From positions 310,001 to 374,000 of the forward strand of contig NW_017265162.1 of NCBI RefSeq assembly GCF_001638985.1: a stretch of DNA of 64,000 nt. Reading direction: 5' to 3'. Made by a program: the position numbers and the translations under genes. Under the pieces are notes generated by a model. It ran no database searches, was not told where the DNA came from, and saw nothing but the letters and a program-made list of their open reading frames with translations. The stretch comes from Phycomyces blakesleeanus NRRL 1555(-). Its lineage: Eukaryota > Mucoromycota > Mucoromycetes > Mucorales > Phycomycetaceae. This document shows positions 47,913-59,118 of this stretch, piece after piece. Position 1 is the first letter of the stretch. Each line of letters opens with the position of its first letter.

Positions 47913-49620
47913 TTATGTGATGGTAATACAATCCACAGGTAGGTGTACGCAACTGGCAAAAGAGGCAAGTAGCTTGTGTTTGTCTAGATTCTTACCAATA
48001 AGAACCATTTTGCTCGCACTATCCAGCATGTTTTCTGCGTATCCTTCCTGAATATCATATAAATCTTGAACTCCTTGAATCACCATACGTTTCTTTTTGT
48101 CATCTTGTCTATCTTTTGGAGGTTGTATAATGCCTTTGAGGCGCAGTACAATCACCGGATCTTCGGCTGCGACCAATTGCTTATTTACAGTTGGAATAGT
48201 CTTTTCCCAAAGCAAAGTCTGAATCCATGCTTCAAAATGTTCAAGAGTATCCAGTTGAGTAGAAAACTGAATACAGACAGTTTGGACATCCTAAAAATAA
48301 TGATTAAGTATTTGCTTATATTATATAACCACCAGGCTTCAGTTTTGCTTACGTGACTCAATTTATGAGCATGTCCACTACCGTGATGTTCAATCTTGTT
48401 GGCTTGCTCAGCAACAGTATCTACAGCATGGATATCATAGGCACGAATATCAAGTACAAAGTCCAAAGGAATTCTATAATACCATTAGATCAAGGTCTCA
48501 AATTTACTATCTTTTGTCTACCTTGACCGTTCTGTACGCAAGATTTCTGCTACAGAATTTACTGTTTTGATTTCTTTCTCAAGATCATTCATTTCTTGTT
48601 CTGTTAATAAATCTTCTTTGTTAAGGACAATTCGGTCAGCGATGGCAATTTGCCTGAATTTTGTAACACGCATCGCTTGTTAGTTTTAACACAATTGTTT
48701 AATATGTGGGGTACTTGCTTAAGTGCTTCATTAATCATTGTGTCTTCTTTCTTTTCTGTCATATACTACAAAATTAACCGGGTAATTTAGCTATCCAAAA
48801 TTCAAACGATATCTCTTCGTTATTACCTGTCCAATGTGCTTAGCATCCACTAGGGTAACAATACCATCGAGGTAAATCTCACTACCAAGACCATCATCCA
48901 ACCAGAACATAGATGCTATTGGCCCAGGATCTGCCAACCCACTAGCAAATACCACGGTTCATCAAATTGATCGGATCACAGTTCATGCTAAAATAGCTCA
49001 TACCTTGTCTCCAGTAGGATATAATCGAATTTTCCTCTTTTCTCCATGAGACTCTCAATTGCTTTTACACCAACATCCCTAATTTAAGATATTAATATGA
49101 TTGCTTCTGTATTGGAAAACAAATTACTTGACAGAGCAGCATAAACATCCATTGCGGAGTTCAAGCCATTCCTCGTACAGGGTTCCTTCTTGGTTGATCG
49201 ACAATGATTTTTCAATGTCACTGCCTAATCAATGATTTTCTTTAATTTAAAAACTTGTCCAGTACAAGGCATATGAATTACAAACTTACTTTCTCCAAAT
49301 TCATTTAAAATAACCGCGATCTTCTTCTCATGTTTCTCTGTCAAGATGTAATTTAAAAGAGTAGTCTTTCCACTTCCCAAGAATCCTAATTACACGATTA
49401 GCTTGTGATGATTGCATGAGATCCATGTACCTGTTACAATTGTTACAGGGATCTTGCGATGCCCTTCCTCTTCTTGAGTTGAAGTCGGGATGCTACAGCG
49501 AACGAATAGATAGACGGATTCATATATATAAGGATAGCTTCTAGACCCGATATAAAGAGTGAATATTTACTTTTCCGAAGAGACAGGTACAAGGTCAGGA
49601 ATCTCGTCAAAATCAGCCAT
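47913..49620 (-). CDS. ZNG1: Zinc-transferring COG0523 GTPase ZNG1 (CBWD)
   Basis: G3E-family metallochaperone GTPase. ZNG1 proteins pass zinc to methionine aminopeptidase 1. About 400 residues with many small exons. Start at 49620: [14 protein letters not shown]. Walker [16 protein letters not shown]; switch region [16 protein letters not shown]; metal-binding [10 protein letters not shown] (CxCC motif); [18 protein letters not shown]; NKxD element VLNKEDLL. The C-terminal CobW domain carries [12 protein letters not shown] and ends LPVDCITIT. The N-terminal recruitment motif, CPELVPI in human ZNG1, appears here as IPDLVPV without the Cys. Otherwise complete. Confidence 0.94.
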
Positions 49621-51040
49621 TGTATATTAAACAGTAACTTGACGGGTGTTTGGTGCTTTGTTCAACGACATAAAAATGCTGCGGAGCTTTAGTATTGAAT
49701 GATGACGTTACTTTTCTTGTCTTTTGCATTATATTGCTAGTCTATATCTTCAATTGTGCTTAATACTGGTTTAATTAATTTTTCTTAAAGAATAAGATTA
49801 AGCAATTGTTTGCTTAGATAAAATAAAATAAATATATTAACTTTATACTAGGGCATTTTGCTTCTGTAGCAAAATAATAATACAATAATGCTGATATATT
49901 CTGGCAGTCGTATTATTGGAAAGAGCTTATGTTTTTAGGCCATTTGAAGTTATATATATACACTTAATCTGTATCATTTAACAGGCTTATACGTCTATAT
50001 CATAAGGGCAGCATTGGGTTTAAGCGAGGAATATAAAAAAATGACTCTACATAAGCTTGAATTATAAGTATATATAGTATAATCAAATAGTGTAGTGGAA
50101 ACGATATTGGATATAGTACTTGTCAAAATTCTATCAGCTTTTTTTTCTTGAAAAAAATTGTCTATTTGTATAGCTATAAAAATATTTAGCAAAAGTAAAA
50201 GTAAAAATGAGGAAAAATAACTTTAGTATTCTTATGGGAAATGGGCCGTAATTTCAATGATAGTTTTGGAGAATGTCCATGATATTTTCCAAAAGTATCA
50301 TCGAAACCATTACTCACTTTCTATAGTATATATATTGAAAGAGTATTGCAGAGTTTTTTACCTGGTCATAATCCAGCAAATCTTGAGTCATTTTTGTATT
50401 ATTTTGTCAAAGTTTATACTAAGGACCGCCAATATATGTGAAAATCAATATAATTATAGAATGACTTAATAATAGTTTAAGTTTGTATAATAATGACAGC
50501 GACCTTTCACATGTTTATCAAGTTTAAATATCTGAATTACAAGCAGTCGAATTTAAACAGTGTAATTTATGTACATAGGGAAGCATGTTTTGACATCGCA
50601 CATCATTTATATGGACACATGTATTCATATTATTATAGTAATCATTTACTTAGAGAGAAATAGAGTGAAGATTTCAAGGTTTAGGTTACCGTATTTGCAA
50701 TAATAAAGCTTATAAGTTGATGTTTATGATGCTCTGTTTTAGAACCTATATTATAGATATTTATATAAATATAGACATAAACTTTTAGAGACTTGATAAC
50801 GTTTAACTCAAGAAGATATCATAATTTATTCGTACTTTAGGCTTTTAGTTATTTATTTATTAATTAGATTTCAGTAAAGAAAATTATATTTTTTCTTGGG
50901 TGGTATTAAAAAGCTATCCTTGCTAGTAATTGTACTGTTATACAAGCAAAATATGAACAGATGAAAGTAATGTATATATATATAATGTAAAGAGTTGATG
51001 GATATTAAAAAACAGGGGATTTTAAACCAATGCTATTATG
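49621..51040. other. Gene-free AT-rich region
   Basis: 1.42 kb. Contains the ZNG1 promoter and the 3' side of the 7TM gene. Only short low-complexity frames; nothing else seen. Confidence 0.55.
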
Positions 51041-52850
51041 CTATGAATTATCATTAGTACTACGAGTAATGTCTACAGATCTTTTCTTTGGTTCCTTATT
51101 AGAGTGATAAGGCGGTGGACTCAATACAGTAGAGATCTTAATGCTATCAGTCGAAATATTATTAGGTTTAGATTGGAAATTATACTGTGGTCGAGTTGAT
51201 GTTCCTGGTGTCCCAGGTGAAGTAGGTGAGCCAGGCGAGGTGGGAGCGGACAAGGGTCTGTTGAATGGACCAGTGCCTTCGATTTCGAATGTACGAGAGT
51301 TGGTAATCAAGTTGCTACTTATAACATCCATAGCAAATACATATTCGTTTTTGCTGTCACGTTTTTGGGCTGATCCTAATTTATTTTGCAAGCCTTGTTT
51401 AGGATGCTGTCGATTTTGAGGAAGAGAGGATGAGCGAGCTCTGTGTGAATATCTGGAGCCTCTTCGGGGATAAGACATATTATCTTCATTCGAACTGTGA
51501 TCAGAAAGTCCAAGGTTTACGGTAATCTTTGGACTTTTGATATATAGTACTGTTAGTGCTTTATTTATTTTTATCCATAATATATTTACGTACGTTAAGA
51601 GAATAGCGATCTCAATAAGCAGTGTTACCAGTGGAACATCAATCATCCATATGACACAAGTGCCGGTAGAGAGAACGGGGTTCATTGTAATAGTATTTCG
51701 GAAGATTCCGTACATGAAGGAAAAGAATGTAAATATGACAGTCGCCAGACCTCCAGCAGTAACAATTATCTTGACCTTTTATTTATCATTTATTAACAGA
51801 TACAAGTAAGCCACGACTGTTTAAAGATTTTCACCATTCATATATTTACCTTGATAATTCCTGTATCAATGACCGAAATGTCTGACCCATTTCGTATACG
51901 TGTTGCTCGATGGCGTTTGAGCACCCTTAGCAAAAGGTATCCAGACGAAAATAGGATAACAAAGATACAGAAGCAATATATACCCCAGGTCAAATGCAAT
52001 GCCCGGGTAAAAATGTAAGCAACGTCAATTTCTCCCCTATGAGCATATATTCCAGAGCATATGGAAAATATATTGTTTGTAATAAATGGGATAATGAAAA
52101 CAAAAGTACAGAATTTGTCAATGAGAAGTGGGGAGCGAAACCACTCGTTAGAAAGAGTTGTACTAGACTAAGAATATAGAAATTAGATAGTTCTCTGACT
52201 CGTTTTTTTATAAATATAAAGAACTTACGTCTGCAATTGTATGGGAAATACCAAAGAAGTAGCATGACAGAGCAGATACAGCAAATTGCCAAGGAAATTC
52301 ATGAATGACTTAAATAAATAGATAAAATATATTAGTATAATCAAATTTGATATTAAATGGAAAGAACTTTATGCTTACATGAGCGAAATATAACATTAGG
52401 ATAAGTATTTGTTAAGACCAAAAATGTCTGAATAGCCCGCACTATTAAATAGATCAATTAAATTAAAAATTATTCCTGATACAAGGTTCGATCTACTTAC
52501 AAGAATTAGTGAGAATAGCCATAACAAGTACTGAATCAATTGGTCTTGGTTGAATGAATCCAGTACGTTCCGATACTATCCAAATACGCTGCTTCTTGTA
52601 TCGCATTCGATAAAATAGTAGGATTGCGGCTGTGTGTACACATATATAATTTAGGATTATAATACCCTATGTTCTTGGTTTTTGGAGTACCTATAACAGA
52701 TACTATTATAGCAAATATTGCGCCAACTAGAAGGATTTTGTGAATTCTGTCCTCAATAACACAATCGCCAAGAAATAGACGCCAGTCGCAATAGCATGTT
52801 CCATCTTTGTCACACAGTCTCCAATAAACTTCTTGGCCTGGCAAAGACAT
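51041..52850 (-). CDS. Seven-transmembrane receptor-like protein, orphan
   Basis: About 470 residues in seven or so exons, with seven predicted helices. TM1 is ILLVGAIFAIIVSVIG continuing over an intron into AAILLFY; TM2 is SVLVMAILTNS plus RAIQTFLVLTN; TM3 is WQFAVSALSCYFFGISHTI; TM4 is FCTFVFIIPFITNNIFSICS; TM5 is LTWGIYCFCIFVILFSSGYL; TM6 is IIVTAGGLATVIFTFFSFMY; TM7 is CVIWMIDVPLVTLLIEIAIL. A short extracellular N-terminus has four Cys (LCDKDGTCYCDW, GDC). The last exon gives a cytosolic tail of about 170 residues rich in Ser, Pro and Arg (SAPTSPGSPTSPGTPGTS). The topology suits a G-protein-coupled receptor, but no known GPCR class motif was recognised. Function unknown. Confidence 0.7.
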
Positions 52851-55310
52851 AAGATTATGGTCGACTTAAGGAAATAAAATAAATATCAAGTATGATGGGG
52901 CGTGTTGGTCGTCAATTATATCCGTAATCGTTAAAGGCAAAATATGGTGAATGGATCGAAGAGAAAAACTGAGAAGAGCAAGCAAAAGTTAAACTCTAGT
53001 ACTTGGATGATTTTATTATTAAAAATATAAAAAATTTAAACAAGTGATCAAATCGAAAAAAAAAAATCCCAATTTTAGGATTTTTAATATTTTCAGAATT
53101 AACGAATAGAAAATGTTGCTCTAAATCTGAATGTAATACATGTTCTCTTGTGTTATTGAGTATCATCATGCTAAACCATGCACAGAATGTGATATGTTAA
53201 AGATGATGCCCGAATAAGTAGATTTCTGCGTTGTTCAAATGGCTGATTTTCTCTTTGACATTCAAAAAGAGCGATTGATATGGGTGATAACGATTGAAAA
53301 GCGTAAAGTCTTCAAGCTTAATCGAGAATCGCTATATATATCTTTGGAAGCCCCAATAACTACTTCTATATTTACATGCTTGTTATGAAGTCATATAGAC
53401 GATACTGTTTTGAGCTACGCCGCCTTGGGATTTTGCAAAGTAATTTTAGGGCTACGGGTACATAGACCTATTATTGATGTATGTACAAGAATTCATTTTT
53501 ATAAGAGACATTAGCCAAGTTTTATCTATTAAGAGAGTATAGGTTAAATACTATATTAAAGCACATGAAATCAGTGTGTTAAATTAGGGTACTTCTTTTA
53601 AACACTTTCTCTGTAAAGAAGAAAATGCTGTAATATTATCTACATTCACCTTATTTGTTCTTTAGTACAGCTAAATTGAATAAAAGTAGAATAGCTAAAG
53701 AGGCATTCGAGTTTTCTCTTTCCTATTGTTATTATTATTATCTATATGGTCTTTAAATAAGTTAGCCTAATAAAGCTTCAAGTGTATTTAGCTCCTCTTA
53801 ACATCGAAAATACTCGTGATATTTTAACAGAAATAAAATCAAGGGTGGGCAGAGTTTGTTGTAACATGGTATTACTTTAATCAGCACATTAAACCCAATT
53901 TATTGTGTGTAAGGCCAATACACAATTCATATATTTTAAGGATTATTGGCTGACTAACTTGTCTTATTATACGTTCTTTTACATTATTATATAACGGAAA
54001 AAATATTCTCCAAAGTCTTCCTCTTATAATCCCAATCCTTCAAGAACAGCATAAAAGTCTTAATGCTATAAGTATAAAAGAGTATAAAATAATGAGGGTT
54101 AGACAAATGAAAATAAAAAAAGTTTGGGGTTTTCCTTGTTTGATATGTGTAACAAATTTGAATTTTCAAATTATATTGCTTTTTTTATAAAAGGACCTAT
54201 ATATTGTGGATGTTCCATGTAGCTTATTATAGCTCGCGGCTTATTGTTACCCTTTATGACACCATAACACACATATAAGAGTAAACCATCGTTAATTCAT
54301 CTGCTCTTTGTGATCGCGAGTATTTATATTCTATATCAATGCGAGAAAATACGGATTACAACCTTTGAATATTGCAGATATTTAGAATGATGTAGTCAGA
54401 ACTGAGTGGGTAGATAAATCTTGTATGACAGCTGTGATATAGTACATATATTTAAAGACAAATACAATTGAGTTTGAAGATAATATTTGTTAAACGTCCT
54501 AACAATAATAAGCCAAGTTGGTCTTTTGGTACCATGGAAAACAGTAAAATCAAATTAATAAATGTCTCAATTCACGTTAATTATAAAAAAAATCAATTGT
54601 TTATGAATTCATATATATATATATATTATTCAAAAGGTAATGCCATCAGTCATACGTACGATCCAGTAAAAACAGCGGCTGTATACTCATTTTGTGTGTG
54701 TATGTTTTGTATGAGCCCATTGTTTCTCTCTTAACGAAATTCACATTTAGTAACACGCAACTATCGCGGAAATATAATCGATTTAAATAAAGTGAGCTGG
54801 CTCAGGCTAACTAGAGATACTCTCCTTTTACACTGAAGTTTCTATCTAATGTTCAAAGATTATTTTGTTTGTCGCATATATATAGAATTTATAGGTAGTT
54901 TACTATATAGTAAACAATGTATTCTGTCATTATTTATTAGGAGCAGCAACAACTTGGGCAGAATTCTTATTAATTTTTATTGCTGTGGGCCAAAGAGAAA
55001 TTGAAAGACACATGTTAATTCAGTGACAAATTTTATAATAAACTATCCAGGTACCAAGTTAAACTTTTGGCCCAGGTACATTTGATTCTACCCGACCCAT
55101 CGGATCAGAAAGCAAGATAACCAAGATTATAATCTGGCTCTGAGATAATTATCAAGGGGTGCTCCTTGAGTATACAGAACCCTTTTAACTAAATATTCCA
55201 AATCGCTGGTCATCTCCATGAATCAGGCTCAAGGGGTTTAAGTCTCCGACTATTGTCTAGATTTCTTGAGCACGTTAATCTCACCCGTTTAGATTCTTCA
55301 TATATTTACC
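52851..55310. other. Gene-free AT-rich region
   Basis: 2.46 kb with no supported gene. The last 250 bp (55040-55290) are less AT-biased and may be the promoter or leader of the FTS-like gene. A 54468-54734 frame looks accidental. Confidence 0.5.
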
Positions 55311-56687
55311 ATGGATAATGTAGGGATTAGTACGTTGTAACAAGCGTGTTTTGCTATTTGAATTATCAGATCATTTGATCATAATCTAAAGAATGTTTCT
55401 CGTTTCCAATACTACATTCTGTAATCACAGCAACATCCCACTTCACCAGCTTCCCAAAGAAATAGTATAAGTAATGCGAGTCCATCATCTAACAAGCGCT
55501 CCAGTGTAAGCTCCTTATTTTCTCGCACCAGAAGTGCATCATTTGCGCGATTGGGTGGTAGAAGATCCTCCGTGGTATCAGTTCCGCCAGTGCAACAACA
55601 TCAGTCTTCAGTTTCACGTCAACATGTACCTAATAATGCACTGTATGAGGATCAAGAGGATAATGATACAGACTCAGAATCATCTCGCTTGAAATCAGAA
55701 TACTTTAAACGATATGAGCTTATGACAGAATTGTAAGAAAATTTTGCTAGCCACAAAAAAAAATCAACAGTTGAATGATGATGATGAGAGCTGATGCAGA
55801 GTTGTTTAGCATTAACTTGCGGAATCCAAGTCACTGCCCACTTGGTGTATATGTAATGCCCTCTTCAGACAACCTTAATGGTAACCCACAAACAAGAAGG
55901 AGAGGAAGAGGAAGAGGAGGAAATACTACCGGGACTTACGTGTCGATATAGTCTGGTACGGTGTAATATTTGTGCACAAGGGATTCTACCGATCTGGAGT
56001 CTTCAAGTTTCGCATGACAATTCCTGAGAGTTATCCAAATCTTCCACCTTCGGTCACATTTTTGACCGAAATGTTTCATCCTCTGGTGGATGCCCACGGA
56101 AATGTATCAATGTCCCAACAGTTTCCAACCTGGAGACCCTATCAGGATTATATTTTACATGTCTTGCATTATCTAAAGAATATGTTCAAGAAAGCGGTTC
56201 TGGATGGTCTATTGGATAAGCATTGTTTCAATAAAGAAGCTTATCGCTTGTAAGTTGAGTCTGGTTAAGTTGGCTAACGACAATCTAACCTTTTAAATAT
56301 GACAGATACCGAACAGATGTGGGTGTGTTTGGAAAGTTGGCTCAACAATGTGCGCAGTTGTCAATCACGGAATCGTTTCTGTTTGATCATTTCCCAGATA
56401 ATAATATGATTAGATTCTCTTCTTTGAGTGAAGACAAGTTTGGTAGGTTCTTTGGATAAAATGTATCATTATATCCTTACTAATGTAACCTTTTTTAAAA
56501 AATAAATAAATAATAGATGAACTCAAGGCACAGATCCTTAGCAGCGCTTCGGTAAGTATTGGTATTGCTACAATATATTTTCTAATTTCTTTTTTAGAAT
56601 CCGCCTGACATATTTAGCAGTGAGAACACCATTGAACAACAACTTAAGGACCGTTTGGATGAATACAAGACCAACCCACAAATATAA
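55311..56687 (+). CDS. FTS/AKTIP-like ubiquitin E2 variant
   Basis: Inactive E2-fold protein resembling FTS (AKTIP), which with Hook and FHIP links early endosomes to dynein. About 310 residues. A three-codon first exon (ATGGATAAT, 55311-55319) is inferred, since the second exon (from 55431) is open with Ser/Gln/Asn-rich sequence but has no ATG. After ELMTE an intron leads to ADAELFSINLRNPSHC and GVYVMPSSDN, then VWYGVIFVHKGFYRSGVFKF, IPESYPNLPPSVTFLTEMFH and PLVDAHGNVSMSQQFPTW. At the usual E2 Cys site no Cys is present. Later helices are ILHVLHYLKNMFKKAVL and EQQLKDRLDEYKTN. The stop is 159 bp from that of RSM22, tail-to-tail. Confidence 0.88.
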
Positions 56688-56846
56688 AACCTCCTCTTTT
56701 CCCTTACTACTATCTCGCTACTAAGTGCAAAACATTATTTTTGTCTTAATGCGTATTTTTATATCTACATTGATTAAAATCGATAAACATGAACTAAATA
56801 AATGGATGAATGAATGAACACAAGTCTTTTGTGTTAAAGGGCTTGC

Positions 56847-58843
56847 TTAGATTGCCTTTTTATGCTTCCGCTGGACTTCTTCCGGGCCAACCACACCTTC
56901 AGACACACGTGTTACCATCTTTGTTTTGGAAGGGTGTGGGAATAAATCTCCCCACATAGACTTGCGGGCATCTCGGTAAGGAATCTTTCCTTGGGATTTT
57001 GGGATCGAGGTTCTCTGAATCTCACCTATAGCAATAAACACACAGTATGATCAATAAATGCACACTTATGGGTGTTTTAACATACCATTCTGAACACACA
57101 GATCCATAACCACATGCCCCTTGTTTTTTAAGGGTGGTTGGATTAGACGTGGCCATGAAAAAGCTGCTCTCTCAAATGGAGACTCGGCATTTTTGGTTGA
57201 TGGCCGTTTTCCTCTTCGTAGTACAACATACGAGTACTTTGCATCTTCTGTGTTGAATTTTGAGTGCTTCGTCTTCATCTGTAAAATATATAAATAAAAT
57301 CCTTCTGTTGTCTATATTTTTCTCATTAATTAGGTTTACCAAGAATGCTGGTCTTTCTACTCTTTGGGAGAAATGACACCAAGTTTTGGACGGTTTAGCT
57401 TCAGGAGAGAATAAAAGAGGACAGGGACGGTCGTGAGGACACTAAGGAGAAATACCGTCAGTAAGACAAAATTTTCTATACGAATGGCGTGGTATGTAAG
57501 ACTTACAGGTGCCACCACATGGACGTCCTTTTCTTTTTCTTTCTCAGCGTCAAGGATCCATTGTCTAGCCCGAGCAATGGCTGAAAATCCAATTGGAGTG
57601 CCACGTTCGATCAAAATCTTTGATATCAATGATTTAGATTAAGCTAATTGATAAGTATACGGAAAACTTACTAGAACATCCCCTGCTTGTTCCCATAACT
57701 GCTCAATAGTTGATTTCTGTAGTGCAGTTGAGGCTATATCACCCAATGCAAAAGCACTCACAACGAGGTCTGGTTTGGAGATCTATCCAGTCACAATTGA
57801 TGAGAACAATCATTTAAAGCAGAAGTCTTACCGTTGGATCAAAGGCCAGATAACGTTTGAACTCAATAGGAGATGAATCAGGCTTCTTGGTGCACTCTAC
57901 ATCAGAGGATTTAGTCCCATACACACAAACGCCACATTGGAGGCCGTGTTAAGCCATCTTGCATAATATTGATTTCTGCATTACCCTCTAGGTTCTCAGC
58001 CACACGTAACATGTCTTCAGATAGATCTACTCCCACATATTTGTCGATATCAAAAACTTCTTGAGCAGCCCTATTCATCCATGGGAGTCAATATTTGTAT
58101 ATTGCAATAAACAAATCATTACCAGATGGCTGTACCGGGGCCAGTACCAAAATCAAGCATGGTTTTTGGCTTAAAATCACCAAGACGACTATTGACCTCT
58201 TCTAATACGTTGAAAATGGCAGCATATGATGCGGGTAAAACACCTGCGGTATATGCTAATGCTTCACGAGGACCATACGATACATTGTGTGGTTCAAGGA
58301 CTTCTTGATTAGGTGTCTTCTTAGGTTTTTTTGTGGGATCTTGTTCAAGCGGTTCAGGAATCCTTGCTGTTGATCTCATGGCCTCGTACAGTCGTAAAGC
58401 ATCCACACGAATCAGCCTCTTATCATGCTGTGCTAAATTTAACTCTTATTTAAGACATTCCCAAATAGCTTATTTTCTTGGCATGTAAATAGATTTACCT
58501 TCAATCAAGTCCAAAATACCCTTGGCAAGTGGCTTCGGAAGGTGTACACACCCAATGCGTTTTCTTCCAAACTCTGCTTCTGGCGATCCACGCACGAATT
58601 CGGCTGGATTTGTTAAATCAGAAATGACAGTCGTACTAATGAATGATCTATTAAAAAGGATCGATTAGATCATTGTGGGGCAATAATTATTCATGGAAAA
58701 AAAACCACTTGCTCTGTCATTTCAACATCGAGCATGCTCAGATCCTTTTCGTCCATGAATATAACATTCTGAGAGTATGGTCGTTGGTGTTGGGCGATCA
58801 AACGCTGGGTAGGTCTAAGGATGCGAATAAGTCGAGATGTCAT
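56847..58843 (-). CDS. RSM22: Mitochondrial ribosome assembly methyltransferase-like RSM22/METTL17
   Basis: SAM-dependent methyltransferase-fold factor needed for mitochondrial small-subunit assembly; METTL17 also carries an Fe-S cluster. Start at 58843 with a presequence (MTSRLIRILRPTQRLIAQHQ). Core: FGRKRIGCVHLPKPLAKG, EALAYTAGVLPASYAAIFNV, SAM loop TMLDFGTGPGTAIW, VGVDLSEDMLRVAENL, KPDLVVSAFALGDI, LILIERGTPIGFSAIARAR. Metal-type cysteines: CPHDRPCPL, WCHFSQRVER, and an upstream Cys. The C-terminal exons give FSWPRLIQPPLKNKGHVVMD and LCVQNG. Exon 1 joins exon 2 in frame only through a GC donor (AGA|GCAAGT, intron 58648-58712). About 500 residues. Confidence 0.9.
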
Positions 58844-59118
58844 AAAGAAGAGTGATAAGATAAGCCACGCCCAGGGTTATGCTGGTATTGTCTTTAAAAT
58901 TCAATAGGCGCATGTTCCTGACGTTTTGTGCGACCCCCTTTTAGACCTGTATAAAAAGGAACCGATCTCCTCAATGGACGTTTCCCTTTTTTGTAGCTGG
59001 TTCCTTACACGGACTCCAAACGTGCTTTCTTTTTTCCTCAATATCCACCTTTCTCTTCCTTCTTCACTCGGCACTTCTCTTCTACTTCCCTCAATTAATC
59101 ACTCTATAAAGTGTCATA
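58844..59118. promoter_or_regulatory. Shared divergent promoter RSM22 / HSPA12-like
   Basis: 275 bp between the two start codons. Toward the Hsp70-like gene there is a TATA-like TATAAAAAG at 58950-58958 and a CCCCT stress-response-type core at 58935-58939, then a T/C-rich leader. No clear heat-shock element (alternating GAA/TTC) was seen. Confidence 0.5.

Noticed and set aside
57900..57990. A possible 34-nt intron or second GC intron in RSM22
   Set aside because: A normal GT donor (GAGG|GTAATG) with the GATGTAG acceptor keeps the frame (NLEECTKKPDS), so no unusual intron is needed.
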